This document shows, piece by piece, positions 1-7,181 of a stretch of DNA of 25,689 nucleotides. Source of the stretch: DASRYH01 sp035687245 (GTDB taxonomy: Bacteria; Actinomycetota; Coriobacteriia; Anaerosomatales; PHET01); NCBI GenBank assembly GCA_035687245.1, contig DASRYH010000032.1:1-25689 (forward strand), written 5' to 3'. The translations under genes and the position numbers were made by a program. Each line of letters opens with the position of its first letter. Within the stretch, counting starts at the first letter, position 1. The notes under the pieces were generated by a model, which did no database searches, was not told the DNA's origin, and was given only the letters and a program-made list of their open reading frames with translations.

Positions 1-551
1 AGCGACTCGCCGACATCGTTCTTGTCCGGCCCGCTCGCTGGTGTGGGCGAGATCTGCACGTCGGACGCACCGGCGGGCAGGCGCACAGAGAAGCCGGTCT
101 CGCCGGCGGGGGCCGTCTGCACGTAGTCGAGCTTGATCGAGTAGGTGTCGCCGTTCTGCGCGAGAGGCAGCCCTGAGAGTTCGAGCTGTGCTTGGCGTGA
201 GGCGACGAGGTCGAAGACGGCATACGAGCCCGACTTGCCCTTCTCGATGCTGCGAGGGCGCTCGATATCGCCTGTGGCGTCGGTGTCGATCTCGCCCGCC
301 CAGTCAACGACCGCACCCGCCGGCACGGGAATCTTCACTCTAGCCGGCAGCTTGGCGTCTTGCGGAATCGTCACCGCGATGATCACGACGCCTTGGCCCG
401 CAGCCGCGCCAGGCCACAGCTGAACGTCGAGCGCCCCGGCAACTACCGGCGTCGTCTCCGCCGACGCGGCCAACGCGACGGAGGGAGCGAATGAGGCACC
501 CAGCACGCAGGCGGCTATGAGGAGCGCCAGCCGAAGTGTGGCCTTTCGCAT
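1..551 (-). CDS. Secreted protein of unknown function (3' part outside window)
   Basis: Open reading frame from an ATG at 551 through the window edge; about 183 residues are visible. The N-terminus (MRKATLRLALLIAACVLGA...) is a clear signal peptide with a likely cleavage after VALA near residue 28, so the product is exported. The mature part is rich in Ala, Val, Asp and Pro and looks like beta-sandwich material; I recognise no family. A purine-rich ribosome site (aggggatc) lies just upstream. The gene starts 9 bases after the folD stop on the same strand, so it is probably the third gene of the fhs-folD transcript, although nothing in the visible part suggests a folate role. The C-terminus, which might carry a membrane anchor or sorting signal, is not in the window. 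Confidence 0.75.
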   Translation of the reverse strand, partial: MRKATLRLALLIAACVLGASFAPSVALAASAETTPVVAGALDVQLWPGAAAGQGVVIIAVTIPQDAKLPARVKIPVPAGAVVDWAGEIDTDATGDIERPRSIEKGKSGSYAVFDLVASRQAQLELSGLPLAQNGDTYSIKLDYVQTAPAGETGFSVRLPAGASDVQISPTPASGPDKNDVGES

Positions 552-560
552 CTTGATCCC

Positions 561-1415
561 CTACGGCTCGATACCGGCGGCTCGCGCCGCGGCTTCGGCG
601 GTATTCATCACGAGCATCGCGCGAGTCATCGGGCCCACACCGCCGGGCACCGGCGAGATCGCGCTCGCGACCGGCTCGACCGAGTCGAAGTCCACATCGC
701 CGACCATGCCCTCATCGGTGCGGTTGATGCCGACGTCGATGACGACAGCACCCGGCTTCACGTATTCGGCAGTCACCATCTTGGGGCGGCCGACGGCGGC
801 CACGAGGATGTCGGCCTCCCGGCAGACCGCGGGCAGGTCGACAGTGCGCGAGTGGCAGATCGTGACGGTCGCATTGCGCTCGAGCAGCATGAGCGCCTGC
901 GGCTTGCCGACGATTGAAGAGCGACCGATGACGACAGCGCGCTTGCCGGCCGGGTCGATACCGTAGTGGTCGAGCATCGCCATCACGCCCCACGGCGTGC
1001 AGGCGCGCGCCGCGCGGATACCTCTTACGAGGCGGCCCATGTTCTCAGGGTGCAGGCCGTCGGCGTCCTTCTCCGGCGAGATGCGCTCGAGTGCGGCTTC
1101 CTCGTCCAGCCCCTTCGGCAGCGGAAGCTGCACGAGAATGCCGTGGACCGCGGGGTTGGCGTTGCACTCGTCGATGATGGCGTTGAGCTCGTCTTGGGAG
1201 GTGTCGGCGGGCCGGCGGTAGTCGAACGAGCGGATGCCGACCTCAGCGCAGTCCTGCTCTTTCATGCGGACGTAGGACTGCGAGGCGGGATCCTCTCCCA
1301 CCAGCACGACAGCTAGACCTGGCTCGATGCCGGCGGCTTTCACCCGCGTCACAAGCTCCGCTGCGCGCTCGCGCGTCTTGGCCGCAACCAGCTTGCCGTC
1401 GATGATCTGCGCCAT
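561..1415 (-). CDS. folD: Bifunctional methylene-THF dehydrogenase / methenyl-THF cyclohydrolase FolD
   Basis: Interconverts 5,10-methylene-THF and 10-formyl-THF in the cytoplasm, using NAD(P). The ATG at 1415 gives 284 residues, the usual FolD length, and follows an aaggggac ribosome site; longer readings run back into fhs and are rejected. Visible family marks are SYVRMKE with the catalytic Lys at residue 52, VQLPLP, the PEKDADG segment, the CTPWGVM substrate loop and the IGRSSIVGKP nucleotide-binding loop, with a PVPGGVGPMTRAML C-terminus. It lies 26 bases after fhs on the same strand. Together the two enzymes take formate plus THF to methylene-THF, which serves purine and thymidylate synthesis and, in acetogens, the methyl branch of the Wood-Ljungdahl pathway. 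No other Wood-Ljungdahl gene is in the window, so the route in use is open. Confidence 0.97.
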   Translation of the reverse strand: MAQIIDGKLVAAKTRERAAELVTRVKAAGIEPGLAVVLVGEDPASQSYVRMKEQDCAEVGIRSFDYRRPADTSQDELNAIIDECNANPAVHGILVQLPLPKGLDEEAALERISPEKDADGLHPENMGRLVRGIRAARACTPWGVMAMLDHYGIDPAGKRAVVIGRSSIVGKPQALMLLERNATVTICHSRTVDLPAVCREADILVAAVGRPKMVTAEYVKPGAVVIDVGINRTDEGMVGDVDFDSVEPVASAISPVPGGVGPMTRAMLVMNTAEAAARAAGIEP

Positions 1416-1441
1416 CAGTGGTGTCCCCTTCGTCGAGCGTG

Positions 1442-3136
1442 TCAGAACAGTCCGCGAATCGTCCCGTCCGGGTCGATGTCGATCTTCTCGCCTGCCGGAC
1501 GTGCCGGCAGACCTGGCATCGTCATGATGTCGCCGCAAAGCGCGTAGAGGAAGCCTGCACCCGCCGAAAGGTGGACATCGCGCACGTGCAGCGTCCATCC
1601 GCTCGGCGCGCCCTTGATCGCCGCGTCGTCGGTGAGCGACAGCGGCGTCTTGGCCATGCATACCGGCAGGCGTTCGTAGCCCATGCCGGCGTAGAGCGAG
1701 ATTGCGCGGCGCGCGGCAACAGAGAACTCGACCGCACCGGCACCATAGATGCCGGTGGCTACCTTCTCAATCTTGGTCTCGATGCTGTCGGTGTCCGCGT
1801 AGGTGAACTGGAGCTCGGAGGACAGCTCACACGCCTCGGCGACCGCTTCGGCAAGTTCGATGCCTCCCATGCCACCCTCGGAGTGCATCGAGTGCGTGAC
1901 CGCTGCGTAGGCGCCAGCGGCCATGGCAGCCTCGCGAATCGCAGCGTGCTCAGCGGGCGAGTCGGCCGGGAACGAGTTGACGACAACGACCACCGGCACG
2001 CCGAAGGCCCGCACGTTTTCGATGTGCTTCACGAGGTTGGGCATGCCGGCCTCGAGCGCAGACAGGTCCTCGCAGTCGAGTGCTGGATCCAGCGGGAGGC
2101 CCGCTCGGATATCGAAACGCCCCGAGTGCGCCTTCAGGCCGCGGACCGTCGCCACGAGAACAGCGCAGCTGGGACGCTGCCCGCTTGCGCGGCAGGTGAT
2201 GTTGACGAACTTCTCGCAGCCCATGTCAGCGCCGAAGCCGGACTCGGTCACGACGTAGTCGGCCATCTTGAGCCCGAGCCGGTTCGCGACCACCGAGCTG
2301 TTGCCGTGTGCGATGTTGGCGAAGGGGCCGGCGTGGATAAGCACGGGGCCGCCCTCGAGGTTCTGCAGCAGGTTGGGCTTGATCGCGTCACGCATGAGCA
2401 CCGTCATGGAGCCGGCGACCTTGAGGTCTTCGGCGGTCACGGGCCTGCCGTCGCGCGTGGTAGCCACCACGACGTTGCCGATGCGGGCGCGCAAGTCGCC
2501 CAGATCGTCGGCCAACGCCAGAATCGCCATGAGCTCGCTTGCCGACGTGATGTCGAAGCCCGACTCGCGCGGAACGCCGTTCGTGCGCCCGCCAAGACCC
2601 ACGACGATCTGACGCAACACACGGTCCGAGATGTCCACGACGCGGCGCCAGCTGATGGAGGAAGGCTCGATGCCCAGCGAGTTGCCGTGGTAGAGGTGGT
2701 TGTCGATGAAGGCGGCGCAGAGGTTGTGTGCGGCGCCCACGGCGTGGAAGTCGCCGGTGAGGTGCAGGTTCACGTCTTCCATCGGCACGACCTGCGAGTA
2801 GCCGCCGCCTGCCGCGCCGCCCTTCACGCCGAAGACGGGTCCGAGCGAAGGCTGCCGAATGCAGGTGACCGCCGTGCGGCCTGTCGCGCGAAGTGCCTGG
2901 CCCAGCCCGACGGTGGTGAGCGTCTTGCCTTCGCCCAGCGGCGTGGGAGTGATCGCAGTGACGTCGACGAGGTGGCCGTCGCGCACCGACGACAGGCGCT
3001 CGAGCGCCGAGAGCGAGACCTTCGCCTTGTGGGGCCCAAAGAGCTCGAGATCGTCGAGCGAGATGCCGTGTTCGTCGGCGATTTCGGCGATTGGACGCAG
3101 CGTTGCCGCTTGGGCGATCTGGATGTCGGAAAGCAC
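1442..3136 (-). CDS. fhs: Formate-tetrahydrofolate ligase
   Basis: ATP-dependent ligation of formate to THF, giving 10-formyl-THF. The GTG at 3136 (V/M-LSDIQIAQAATLRPI) gives 564 residues, normal for the family (about 555-560), with a gaagg ribosome site. Seen in order: the N-terminal helix with ADEHGI, the P-loop region TPLGEGKTLTTVGLGQAL near residues 65-80, the QPSLGPVFGVKGGAAGGGY substrate loop, the HLTGDFHAV segment and a C-terminus ending MPGLPARPAGEKIDIDPDGTIRGLF, all characteristic. It is first in the operon with folD. An extended -10 promoter is proposed at 3177-3185. The enzyme is common in anaerobes that use formate or carry a reductive acetyl-CoA or glycine route. Confidence 0.97.
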   Translation of the reverse strand: MLSDIQIAQAATLRPIAEIADEHGISLDDLELFGPHKAKVSLSALERLSSVRDGHLVDVTAITPTPLGEGKTLTTVGLGQALRATGRTAVTCIRQPSLGPVFGVKGGAAGGGYSQVVPMEDVNLHLTGDFHAVGAAHNLCAAFIDNHLYHGNSLGIEPSSISWRRVVDISDRVLRQIVVGLGGRTNGVPRESGFDITSASELMAILALADDLGDLRARIGNVVVATTRDGRPVTAEDLKVAGSMTVLMRDAIKPNLLQNLEGGPVLIHAGPFANIAHGNSSVVANRLGLKMADYVVTESGFGADMGCEKFVNITCRASGQRPSCAVLVATVRGLKAHSGRFDIRAGLPLDPALDCEDLSALEAGMPNLVKHIENVRAFGVPVVVVVNSFPADSPAEHAAIREAAMAAGAYAAVTHSMHSEGGMGGIELAEAVAEACELSSELQFTYADTDSIETKIEKVATGIYGAGAVEFSVAARRAISLYAGMGYERLPVCMAKTPLSLTDDAAIKGAPSGWTLHVRDVHLSAGAGFLYALCGDIMTMPGLPARPAGEKIDIDPDGTIRGLF

Positions 3137-3176
3137 GTGTCGACAGCCTTCGTACGGTGAGGGGGAACGTCCGCAC

Positions 3177-3185
3177 AGTGTAGCA
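3177..3185 (-). promoter_or_regulatory. Possible extended -10 promoter of fhs-folD
   Basis: On the minus strand the sequence reads TGC-TACACT, an extended -10 element (TGn plus 4 of 6 matches to TATAAT), about 40 bases before the fhs GTG. I see no convincing -35 hexamer at normal spacing. The call rests on motif likeness only. Confidence 0.35.
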
Positions 3186-3224
3186 CGCGTGCGCCCACGC
3201 CTCAGCCCGCCGAAAGGCAGCGGC

Positions 3225-3800
3225 CTACAGCCCTTTGACCGCTTTAAGAAGCGCTTTGAACCGCTCGGTTCCGGCTCGCTCAACGAGTTCGTAGGCCACC
3301 GATTCGGCGAGAGTGACCGTGGCTCCGGCGCAGCGTAGGCGGTCGAGTGTGATGGCGTGCGAGTCGTCGGACTGCGAACAGCACGCGTCGGCGACCACGT
3401 GCACGTCCATCCCCTCGCCCAGAGCCGAGAGCGCCGTCTGCGTGACACAGATGTGAGTCTCCATGCCACACAAGATGAGCTGCCTGCGCCCCGTGCCGGC
3501 CAACGCATCGCAAAACGCCGGCTCGCCGAAGCAGTCGAAACTCGTCTTGTCGGCGACGACCGGAGCCGCGGTCAGCAGCGCAACGCGTTGGGCCAGCTCG
3601 GTGTCGAAGTCGCCGAGTCCCTGTGGATACTGGCGGGTCATGATCACCGGTACGCCCGTGATCTGGGCTGCCGAGAGCAGCAGCGCCGTGCGGTTCAGCA
3701 CCGCCTCACGCCGCGACATCACACGAGACAGCCGGTCCTGGATGTCGACGACCACCAGTACTGCCGAATCAGCGCGGGCGACACCGGTTGCAGGAAACAT
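3225..3800 (-). CDS. Isochorismatase-family cysteine hydrolase
   Basis: A 191-residue cytoplasmic cysteine hydrolase of the isochorismatase/YcaC superfamily, which hydrolyses amides or vinyl ethers. The triad is visible: Asp19 in VVDIQDRL, Lys85 in ADKTSFDCF, and Cys118 in CGMETHICVTQTAL. The GMETHxCV signature is closest to the YcaC/hydrolase subgroup, so a true isochorismatase or nicotinamidase assignment is not supported; the substrate is unknown. I chose the ATG at 3800. A GTG at 3812 in the same frame would add four residues, but the gagga stretch before it is too close to act as its ribosome site. The gene is divergent from the superoxide reductase at 3931. A TAGAAT -10-like element lies at 3847-3852 on the minus strand. 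Confidence 0.85.
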   Translation of the reverse strand: MFPATGVARADSAVLVVVDIQDRLSRVMSRREAVLNRTALLLSAAQITGVPVIMTRQYPQGLGDFDTELAQRVALLTAAPVVADKTSFDCFGEPAFCDALAGTGRRQLILCGMETHICVTQTALSALGEGMDVHVVADACCSQSDDSHAITLDRLRCAGATVTLAESVAYELVERAGTERFKALLKAVKGL

Positions 3801-3846
3801 CTGCGCTCTCACATCCTCACGAGGTCACTGATATGTGATGCTGCCG

Positions 3847-3852
3847 ATTCTA
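3847..3852 (-). promoter_or_regulatory. Possible -10 element of the cysteine hydrolase gene
   Basis: The minus strand reads TAGAAT (5 of 6 to TATAAT), about 45 bases before the chosen start codon. The best -35 candidate (TTTATA, 18-base spacing) is weak. Confidence 0.3.
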
Positions 3853-3870
3853 TCCGCGGCTCGAATCGGG

Positions 3871-3876
3871 TATAAA
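3871..3876 (+). promoter_or_regulatory. Possible -10 element of the superoxide reductase gene
   Basis: TATAAA (5 of 6) lies 55 bases before the start codon at 3931. If it is used, transcription would begin close to 3883, the edge of the palindrome at 3883-3899. No good -35 is seen, so an activator or another sigma factor is possible. Confidence 0.3.
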
Positions 3877-3882
3877 CCTCAA

Positions 3883-3899
3883 ACCGGCCAACGGCCGGT
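3883..3899. promoter_or_regulatory. Palindrome in the hydrolase/superoxide reductase intergenic region
   Basis: Perfect inverted repeat ACCGGCC-AAC-GGCCGGT: 7-base arms with a 3-base centre. It sits between two divergent genes, where the reductase transcript would begin and upstream of its AAGGAG ribosome site at 3917-3922. It could be an operator or an mRNA hairpin; there is no T run after it, so it is not a terminator. Confidence 0.45.
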
Positions 3900-3930
3900 A
3901 TTTACCCGCCGACGACAAGGAGAAGAACAG

Positions 3931-4281
3931 ATGAGCGATGCTCCGATCCTCGCAGGAATCAACCGCGTGGCCGATATCGCTTCGGCTGGCGATTTCGAGA
4001 ACAAGCACACGCCCAACCTCGAGTGCACGCGTGACGGCGACAAGCTCAACGTCCGCATCACGATGGGCCACGGTGTCGCACACCCCAACCAGGCCGACCA
4101 CTTCATCGAGTGGTTCGAGCTGCAGGTCAACGACGCGCCGGTCGCGCGTTTTGACTTCGGCGCGGTTGTGGTCGATCCGGCCATCAGCTGCACCATCAAC
4201 GTCGAGCCGGGCGTGAAGCTGACCGCGATCGAGAGCTGCAACCTGCACGGCCTGTGGGCCTTCGACGTCACCGCGCCGTAG
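3931..4281 (+). CDS. Superoxide reductase, one-domain class II (neelaredoxin type)
   Basis: A 116-residue cytoplasmic enzyme that reduces superoxide to peroxide without making oxygen, as expected in an anaerobe; a rubredoxin usually gives the electrons. All five iron ligands of the Fe(His)4Cys centre can be placed: His26 (NKHTP), His51 (GVAHPN), His57 (ADHFIEW), and Cys103 and His106 in SCNLHGLW. There is no N-terminal desulforedoxin domain, so it is class II. The family motif EKHVP reads NKHTP here: Lys25 is kept, but the Glu that can bind the oxidised iron is Asn24, with a Glu one position earlier. The start is set by AAGGAG at 3917-3922, 8 bases before the ATG. It is followed by a strong terminator at 4384-4406, so it is probably monocistronic. 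Confidence 0.92.
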   Translation: MSDAPILAGINRVADIASAGDFENKHTPNLECTRDGDKLNVRITMGHGVAHPNQADHFIEWFELQVNDAPVARFDFGAVVVDPAISCTINVEPGVKLTAIESCNLHGLWAFDVTAP

Positions 4282-4383
4282 GTAGCCGGCCTGGCCGGCG
4301 AAGTGCGGGGGGGGCAAACGCAGCCCCTGCCTTCGTTCCAGCGCCTCGCGCAGATAGCGCTAGTACGTCAGATGCAACAAGAA

Positions 4384-4406
4384 GGCCCCGCAGCCGCGGG
4401 GCCTTT
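4384..4406. terminator. Rho-independent terminator between convergent genes
   Basis: Perfect 8-bp stem GGCCCCGC/GCGGGGCC (4384-4391 with 4396-4403), loop AGCC, then TTT on the plus strand. On the minus strand the stem is followed by TTCTTGTT. It lies about 100 bases after the superoxide reductase stop and 50 bases after the convergent gene ending at 4457, so it may serve both. A second small hairpin, TCTCAC-TTC-GTGAGA, is at 4411-4425. Confidence 0.85.
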
Positions 4407-4456
4407 CTCGTCTCACTTCGTGAGAGCGGTTTCGATGTGGGTGGTGCGGGGTGCGG

Positions 4457-4813
4457 CTAGTTGGCGCGATTCGGGTCGAGTAGTGACAGCACGGTGGATG
4501 CTTGCTCCCTGCGCATGCGGGCCCCGATGATCTCCCCGGCGTTGTCCAGCGCATCGGCCTGGACCTGCAAGGCCTCTGCAACCAGCTCGACGACGCGATC
4601 GTCGAGGTTATTCATCTCGATGAGCGAGGCGAGGCTCTGCGACGAGAGTTTCGTCACGAGCTCGGGGTTGATATCGAGCGCCAACCCGATGGCCTCTTCG
4701 GACAGCTCGTAGGGAGTCTGGCCGTCACCTTCGCGCAGCAACACGAGGGCGCGCCTGATGAGTCCACCCATCTGCTCGACGAGTCGCAAGACGTAGTCCG
4801 ACTGGTACTGCAT
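4457..4813 (-). CDS. Small helical protein, DUF6483-like
   Basis: A 118-residue soluble protein with no signal peptide or membrane segment, predicted all-helical and rich in Leu and Glu. It begins MQYQSDYVLRLVEQMGGLIRRAL. That opening resembles the DUF6483 group found in Gram-positive bacteria, whose function is unknown; the match is from memory. The start at 4813 has a strong aagggaggg ribosome site and the right spacing; the frame stays open upstream, but no better start is seen. The middle (ELSEEAIGLALDINPELVTKLSSQSLASLIE) looks like repeated helix hairpins of TPR kind. It follows the membrane pseudo-peptidase gene by 163 bases on the same strand, which is enough room for its own promoter. 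Confidence 0.75.
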   Translation of the reverse strand: MQYQSDYVLRLVEQMGGLIRRALVLLREGDGQTPYELSEEAIGLALDINPELVTKLSSQSLASLIEMNNLDDRVVELVAEALQVQADALDNAGEIIGARMRREQASTVLSLLDPNRAN

Positions 4814-4976
4814 GGCCGCCCTCCCTTCGCTGTTCTCACGGGCACGTGTGCGCCCGTCACTAACACGTATCGGCCACTTGCCGCCAAGCTTGAATCGTTG
4901 TGTCGAAACGACTCCGCGAACGGCGGCCTGCCACTGAAATGTTCCCGTTCGGCGCGCCTGGCTAGCCACCGCTCAC

Positions 4977-6107
4977 CTACTCGGCCGACACGCCCGCATC
5001 CGGTGCGGCAAGTCCTTCGGTACCGACCACTTCGCGCAACCGGTCGTAGCGCCGTTTCTCGCGCCGATCCACACCTGGCCTGCCGCTCGTGGCAGCGTAG
5101 AGGATTCCATCGTAGGAGGGGTCGCCGTTGCCGATCTCGTTGGACGCGTCGATCGCCTTCCGAAGCGCTGACAGCATCGACGCAGGATCCTTGAGCAGCA
5201 GCATCCCTTCGGCATCGGCCTTCTCGTAGCCGGTGCGGTGCAGCGCGCGGCCCCACAGCGTCACGATCCACGCAGCGCTCACGACGGCGATGTAGGTGAT
5301 GAGCGCCACCAACATCAGGAAGAACGCGATGCCGGCGACGCCCACGCAACCCGCCGCGTCATCGGAGTCCCCAAGGCCGTCGAGCAAACAGCCCGCGTTG
5401 TTGCAGCCGTCGCTCCCAACCGCATTGAGACAGCCGGGGTCTGCCGCGCAGCCGTCGCCAGCCGTGCTTAGAGCACCACTCGCCGATGACCCCGACTCGC
5501 GAATCGCCTTCAGCGGGCCCATCAGGGCCGCGAGCGCCGTGCCGAAGAGAATGTCACCCGCGCAGATGCGCGCGATGAGCGTTGCTAGAACCGCCCGGAT
5601 CTCGTCGGGGCTGAACTCGGCAAGCATGCGCTCAGAGATGCCGATCAACGGCCGCTTGCGCGACGTGCCCACCGCGAGCGCGTTAAGCCCGTCCCCCTGC
5701 AAGACGATCAAGCGCGGCGGCTCAGGCAATCCGGCGGCAAGCGACATGTCGCCGAGCACCTCGATCGCGGCGCCGATGCCGGCGTAGCCCTCACCCGGAT
5801 ATGCCGGGAAGCGCGCAGTCACCCAGTCTTCGGCGTTGGAGAGCTGCACGGCGGCGATGAAGCCGCCCGCGAGCAGCATCAAGAGGAATGCGATGCCGAA
5901 TACGCGGGTGAGCCCCGCGAACCACAGCGTGGTGTCTTCGGCAAAGACGAGGCTCAAGAGCGAGCCCGGCAAGGCGATGAGCGCGAGGTCGAGCAGCAGC
6001 GCGGAGCCGAAGATGAACAGGAAGATGAAGACCGCGAGCTTGGTGCGGTTCGAGTCGACGCGCGCCCACAGCGGCTGCACCTCCAGCTGCGTGACCGGGC
6101 GCGCCAC
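4977..6107 (-). CDS. Membrane protein related to M48 (HtpX) peptidases, metal site lost
   Basis: A 376-residue polytopic membrane protein. Hydrophobic segments lie near residues 25-48, 66-90, 186-200 and 256-285. The block LPEPPRLIVLQGDGLNALAVGTSRKRPLIGISERMLAEFSPDEIRAVLA aligns with the HtpX/M48 core that precedes the zinc motif, but where HExxH belongs (AVLA-HExxH-I) it has TLIAR at residues 176-180. The later Glu ligand (REYxAD in HtpX) falls at TGYEKAD, with Gly in the ligand position. Zinc proteolysis is therefore unlikely. Residues 216-254 form a loop with Cys 220, 226, 235, 240 and 254, which M48-like topology would put outside the membrane. The GTG start lies 3 bases after the ruvB stop, so the gene appears to be the fourth cistron of the ruvCAB operon. 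No strong ribosome site is visible, which fits translational coupling. The fold relationship is inferred by eye. Confidence 0.75.
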   Translation of the reverse strand: MARPVTQLEVQPLWARVDSNRTKLAVFIFLFIFGSALLLDLALIALPGSLLSLVFAEDTTLWFAGLTRVFGIAFLLMLLAGGFIAAVQLSNAEDWVTARFPAYPGEGYAGIGAAIEVLGDMSLAAGLPEPPRLIVLQGDGLNALAVGTSRKRPLIGISERMLAEFSPDEIRAVLATLIARICAGDILFGTALAALMGPLKAIRESGSSASGALSTAGDGCAADPGCLNAVGSDGCNNAGCLLDGLGDSDDAAGCVGVAGIAFFLMLVALITYIAVVSAAWIVTLWGRALHRTGYEKADAEGMLLLKDPASMLSALRKAIDASNEIGNGDPSYDGILYAATSGRPGVDRREKRRYDRLREVVGTEGLAAPDAGVSAE

Positions 6108-6110
6108 TGG

Positions 6111-7181
6111 CTAGAACAGCCCTTGCTGGTCCGGCGCGCTCGCCGGCGGCGTGAGTCCGAGGTGCTCATAGGCGCGCGTAGTCGCCTGGCGGCCCTTCGG
6201 CGTGCGAACGAGCAGGCCCAGCTGCAGTAGGAACGGCTCGTAGACGTCCTCGAGCGTGTCGGACTCCTCGCCTACCGCGCTCGAAAGCGTGTTGAGGCCC
6301 ACTGGCCTGCCGGCAAACGTGTCCGCCAGCGTGGTGAGGATCTTGACGTCCATCCAGTCGAGCCCAAGGTGATCGACTTCGAAGAACGCGAGAGCTTCGG
6401 CGGCCACGTCCTCGTCGATGGCACCCGAGTGGCGCACCTGTGCGTAGTCGCGCACGCGCTTGAGCAGCCGGTTGGCGAGTCGCGGCGTGCCGCGGCTGCG
6501 GCGGGCGATCTCTGCCGCCCCCTCGCCGTCAATATCGACGCCGAGGATGCCCGCGCTGCGCACCACGATCGCTCGCAGCTCATCGGGCGTGTAGTAGTCG
6601 AGGCGAAACGCCATGCCGAAGCGGTCGCGCAGCGGACCGGTGAGTAGGCCCGTGCGCGTGGTAGCGCCGATGAGCGTGAACTTCGGCAGGTCGAGGCGGA
6701 TAGAGCGCGCCGCGGGGCCCTTGCCTATGACGATGTCGAGGCTGAAGTCCTCCATCGCCGGATAGAGCACCTCTTCGACCACCCGGTTGAGGCGGTGGAT
6801 CTCGTCGATGAAGAGGACGTCGCGCTCTTCGAGGTTGGTGAGCACCGCCGCGAGGTCCCCCGGACGCTCGATGGCGGGACCGCTAGTGGTGCGCACCTTC
6901 ACGCCAAGTTCGTTGCCGATGACAGTGGCGAGCGTCGTCTTGCCAAGACCGGGAGGTCCCGACAGCAAAATGTGGTCGAGCGGCTCGTTACGCGCCCGCG
7001 TGGCCTCGATAAGAACGCCCAGATTGTCTTTGACGCGCGTCTGGCCAAGGTACTCATCGAGCATCTTCGGCCGTAGCGAGCGATCGATCTCAAGGTCGTC
7101 TTCGGTGAAGTCCGCCGAAACGAGGCGCTCGCCGTCTTCACCGCCGGTGCCGGTATCGTCGGCTTCCCATACGGTGCTCAC
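6111..7181 (-). CDS. ruvB: Holliday junction branch migration helicase RuvB
   Basis: AAA+ ATPase motor that drives branch migration of Holliday junctions with RuvA. 356 residues. Visible motifs are Walker A GPPGLGKTT, Walker B and the following DEIHRL, sensor segment GATTRTG, the arginine-finger region GPLRDRFG, sensor 2 region RGTPRLANRLLKRVRDYA, and a C-terminal winged helix ending near RTPKGRQATTRAYEHLG. The N-terminus has about 23 acidic, low-complexity residues before the conserved SLRPKMLDEYLGQ. The GTG start at 7181 overlaps the ruvA stop as GTGA, so the two are translationally coupled. The membrane pseudo-peptidase gene follows after 3 bases. Confidence 0.98.
   Translation of the reverse strand: MSTVWEADDTGTGGEDGERLVSADFTEDDLEIDRSLRPKMLDEYLGQTRVKDNLGVLIEATRARNEPLDHILLSGPPGLGKTTLATVIGNELGVKVRTTSGPAIERPGDLAAVLTNLEERDVLFIDEIHRLNRVVEEVLYPAMEDFSLDIVIGKGPAARSIRLDLPKFTLIGATTRTGLLTGPLRDRFGMAFRLDYYTPDELRAIVVRSAGILGVDIDGEGAAEIARRSRGTPRLANRLLKRVRDYAQVRHSGAIDEDVAAEALAFFEVDHLGLDWMDVKILTTLADTFAGRPVGLNTLSSAVGEESDTLEDVYEPFLLQLGLLVRTPKGRQATTRAYEHLGLTPPASAPDQQGLF

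Noticed and set aside
1418..3160. 580-residue open frame on the plus strand opposite fhs
   Set aside because: It is the complement of a well-recognised fhs gene. Its product is rich in Arg, His, Val and Asp with no domain, as expected of an antisense frame in high-GC DNA.
4839..4857. ACGGGC...GCCCGT inverted repeat before the DUF6483-like gene as an operator
   Set aside because: Arms are only six bases with an eight-base gap in GC-rich DNA, so chance is likely; no second copy was seen.
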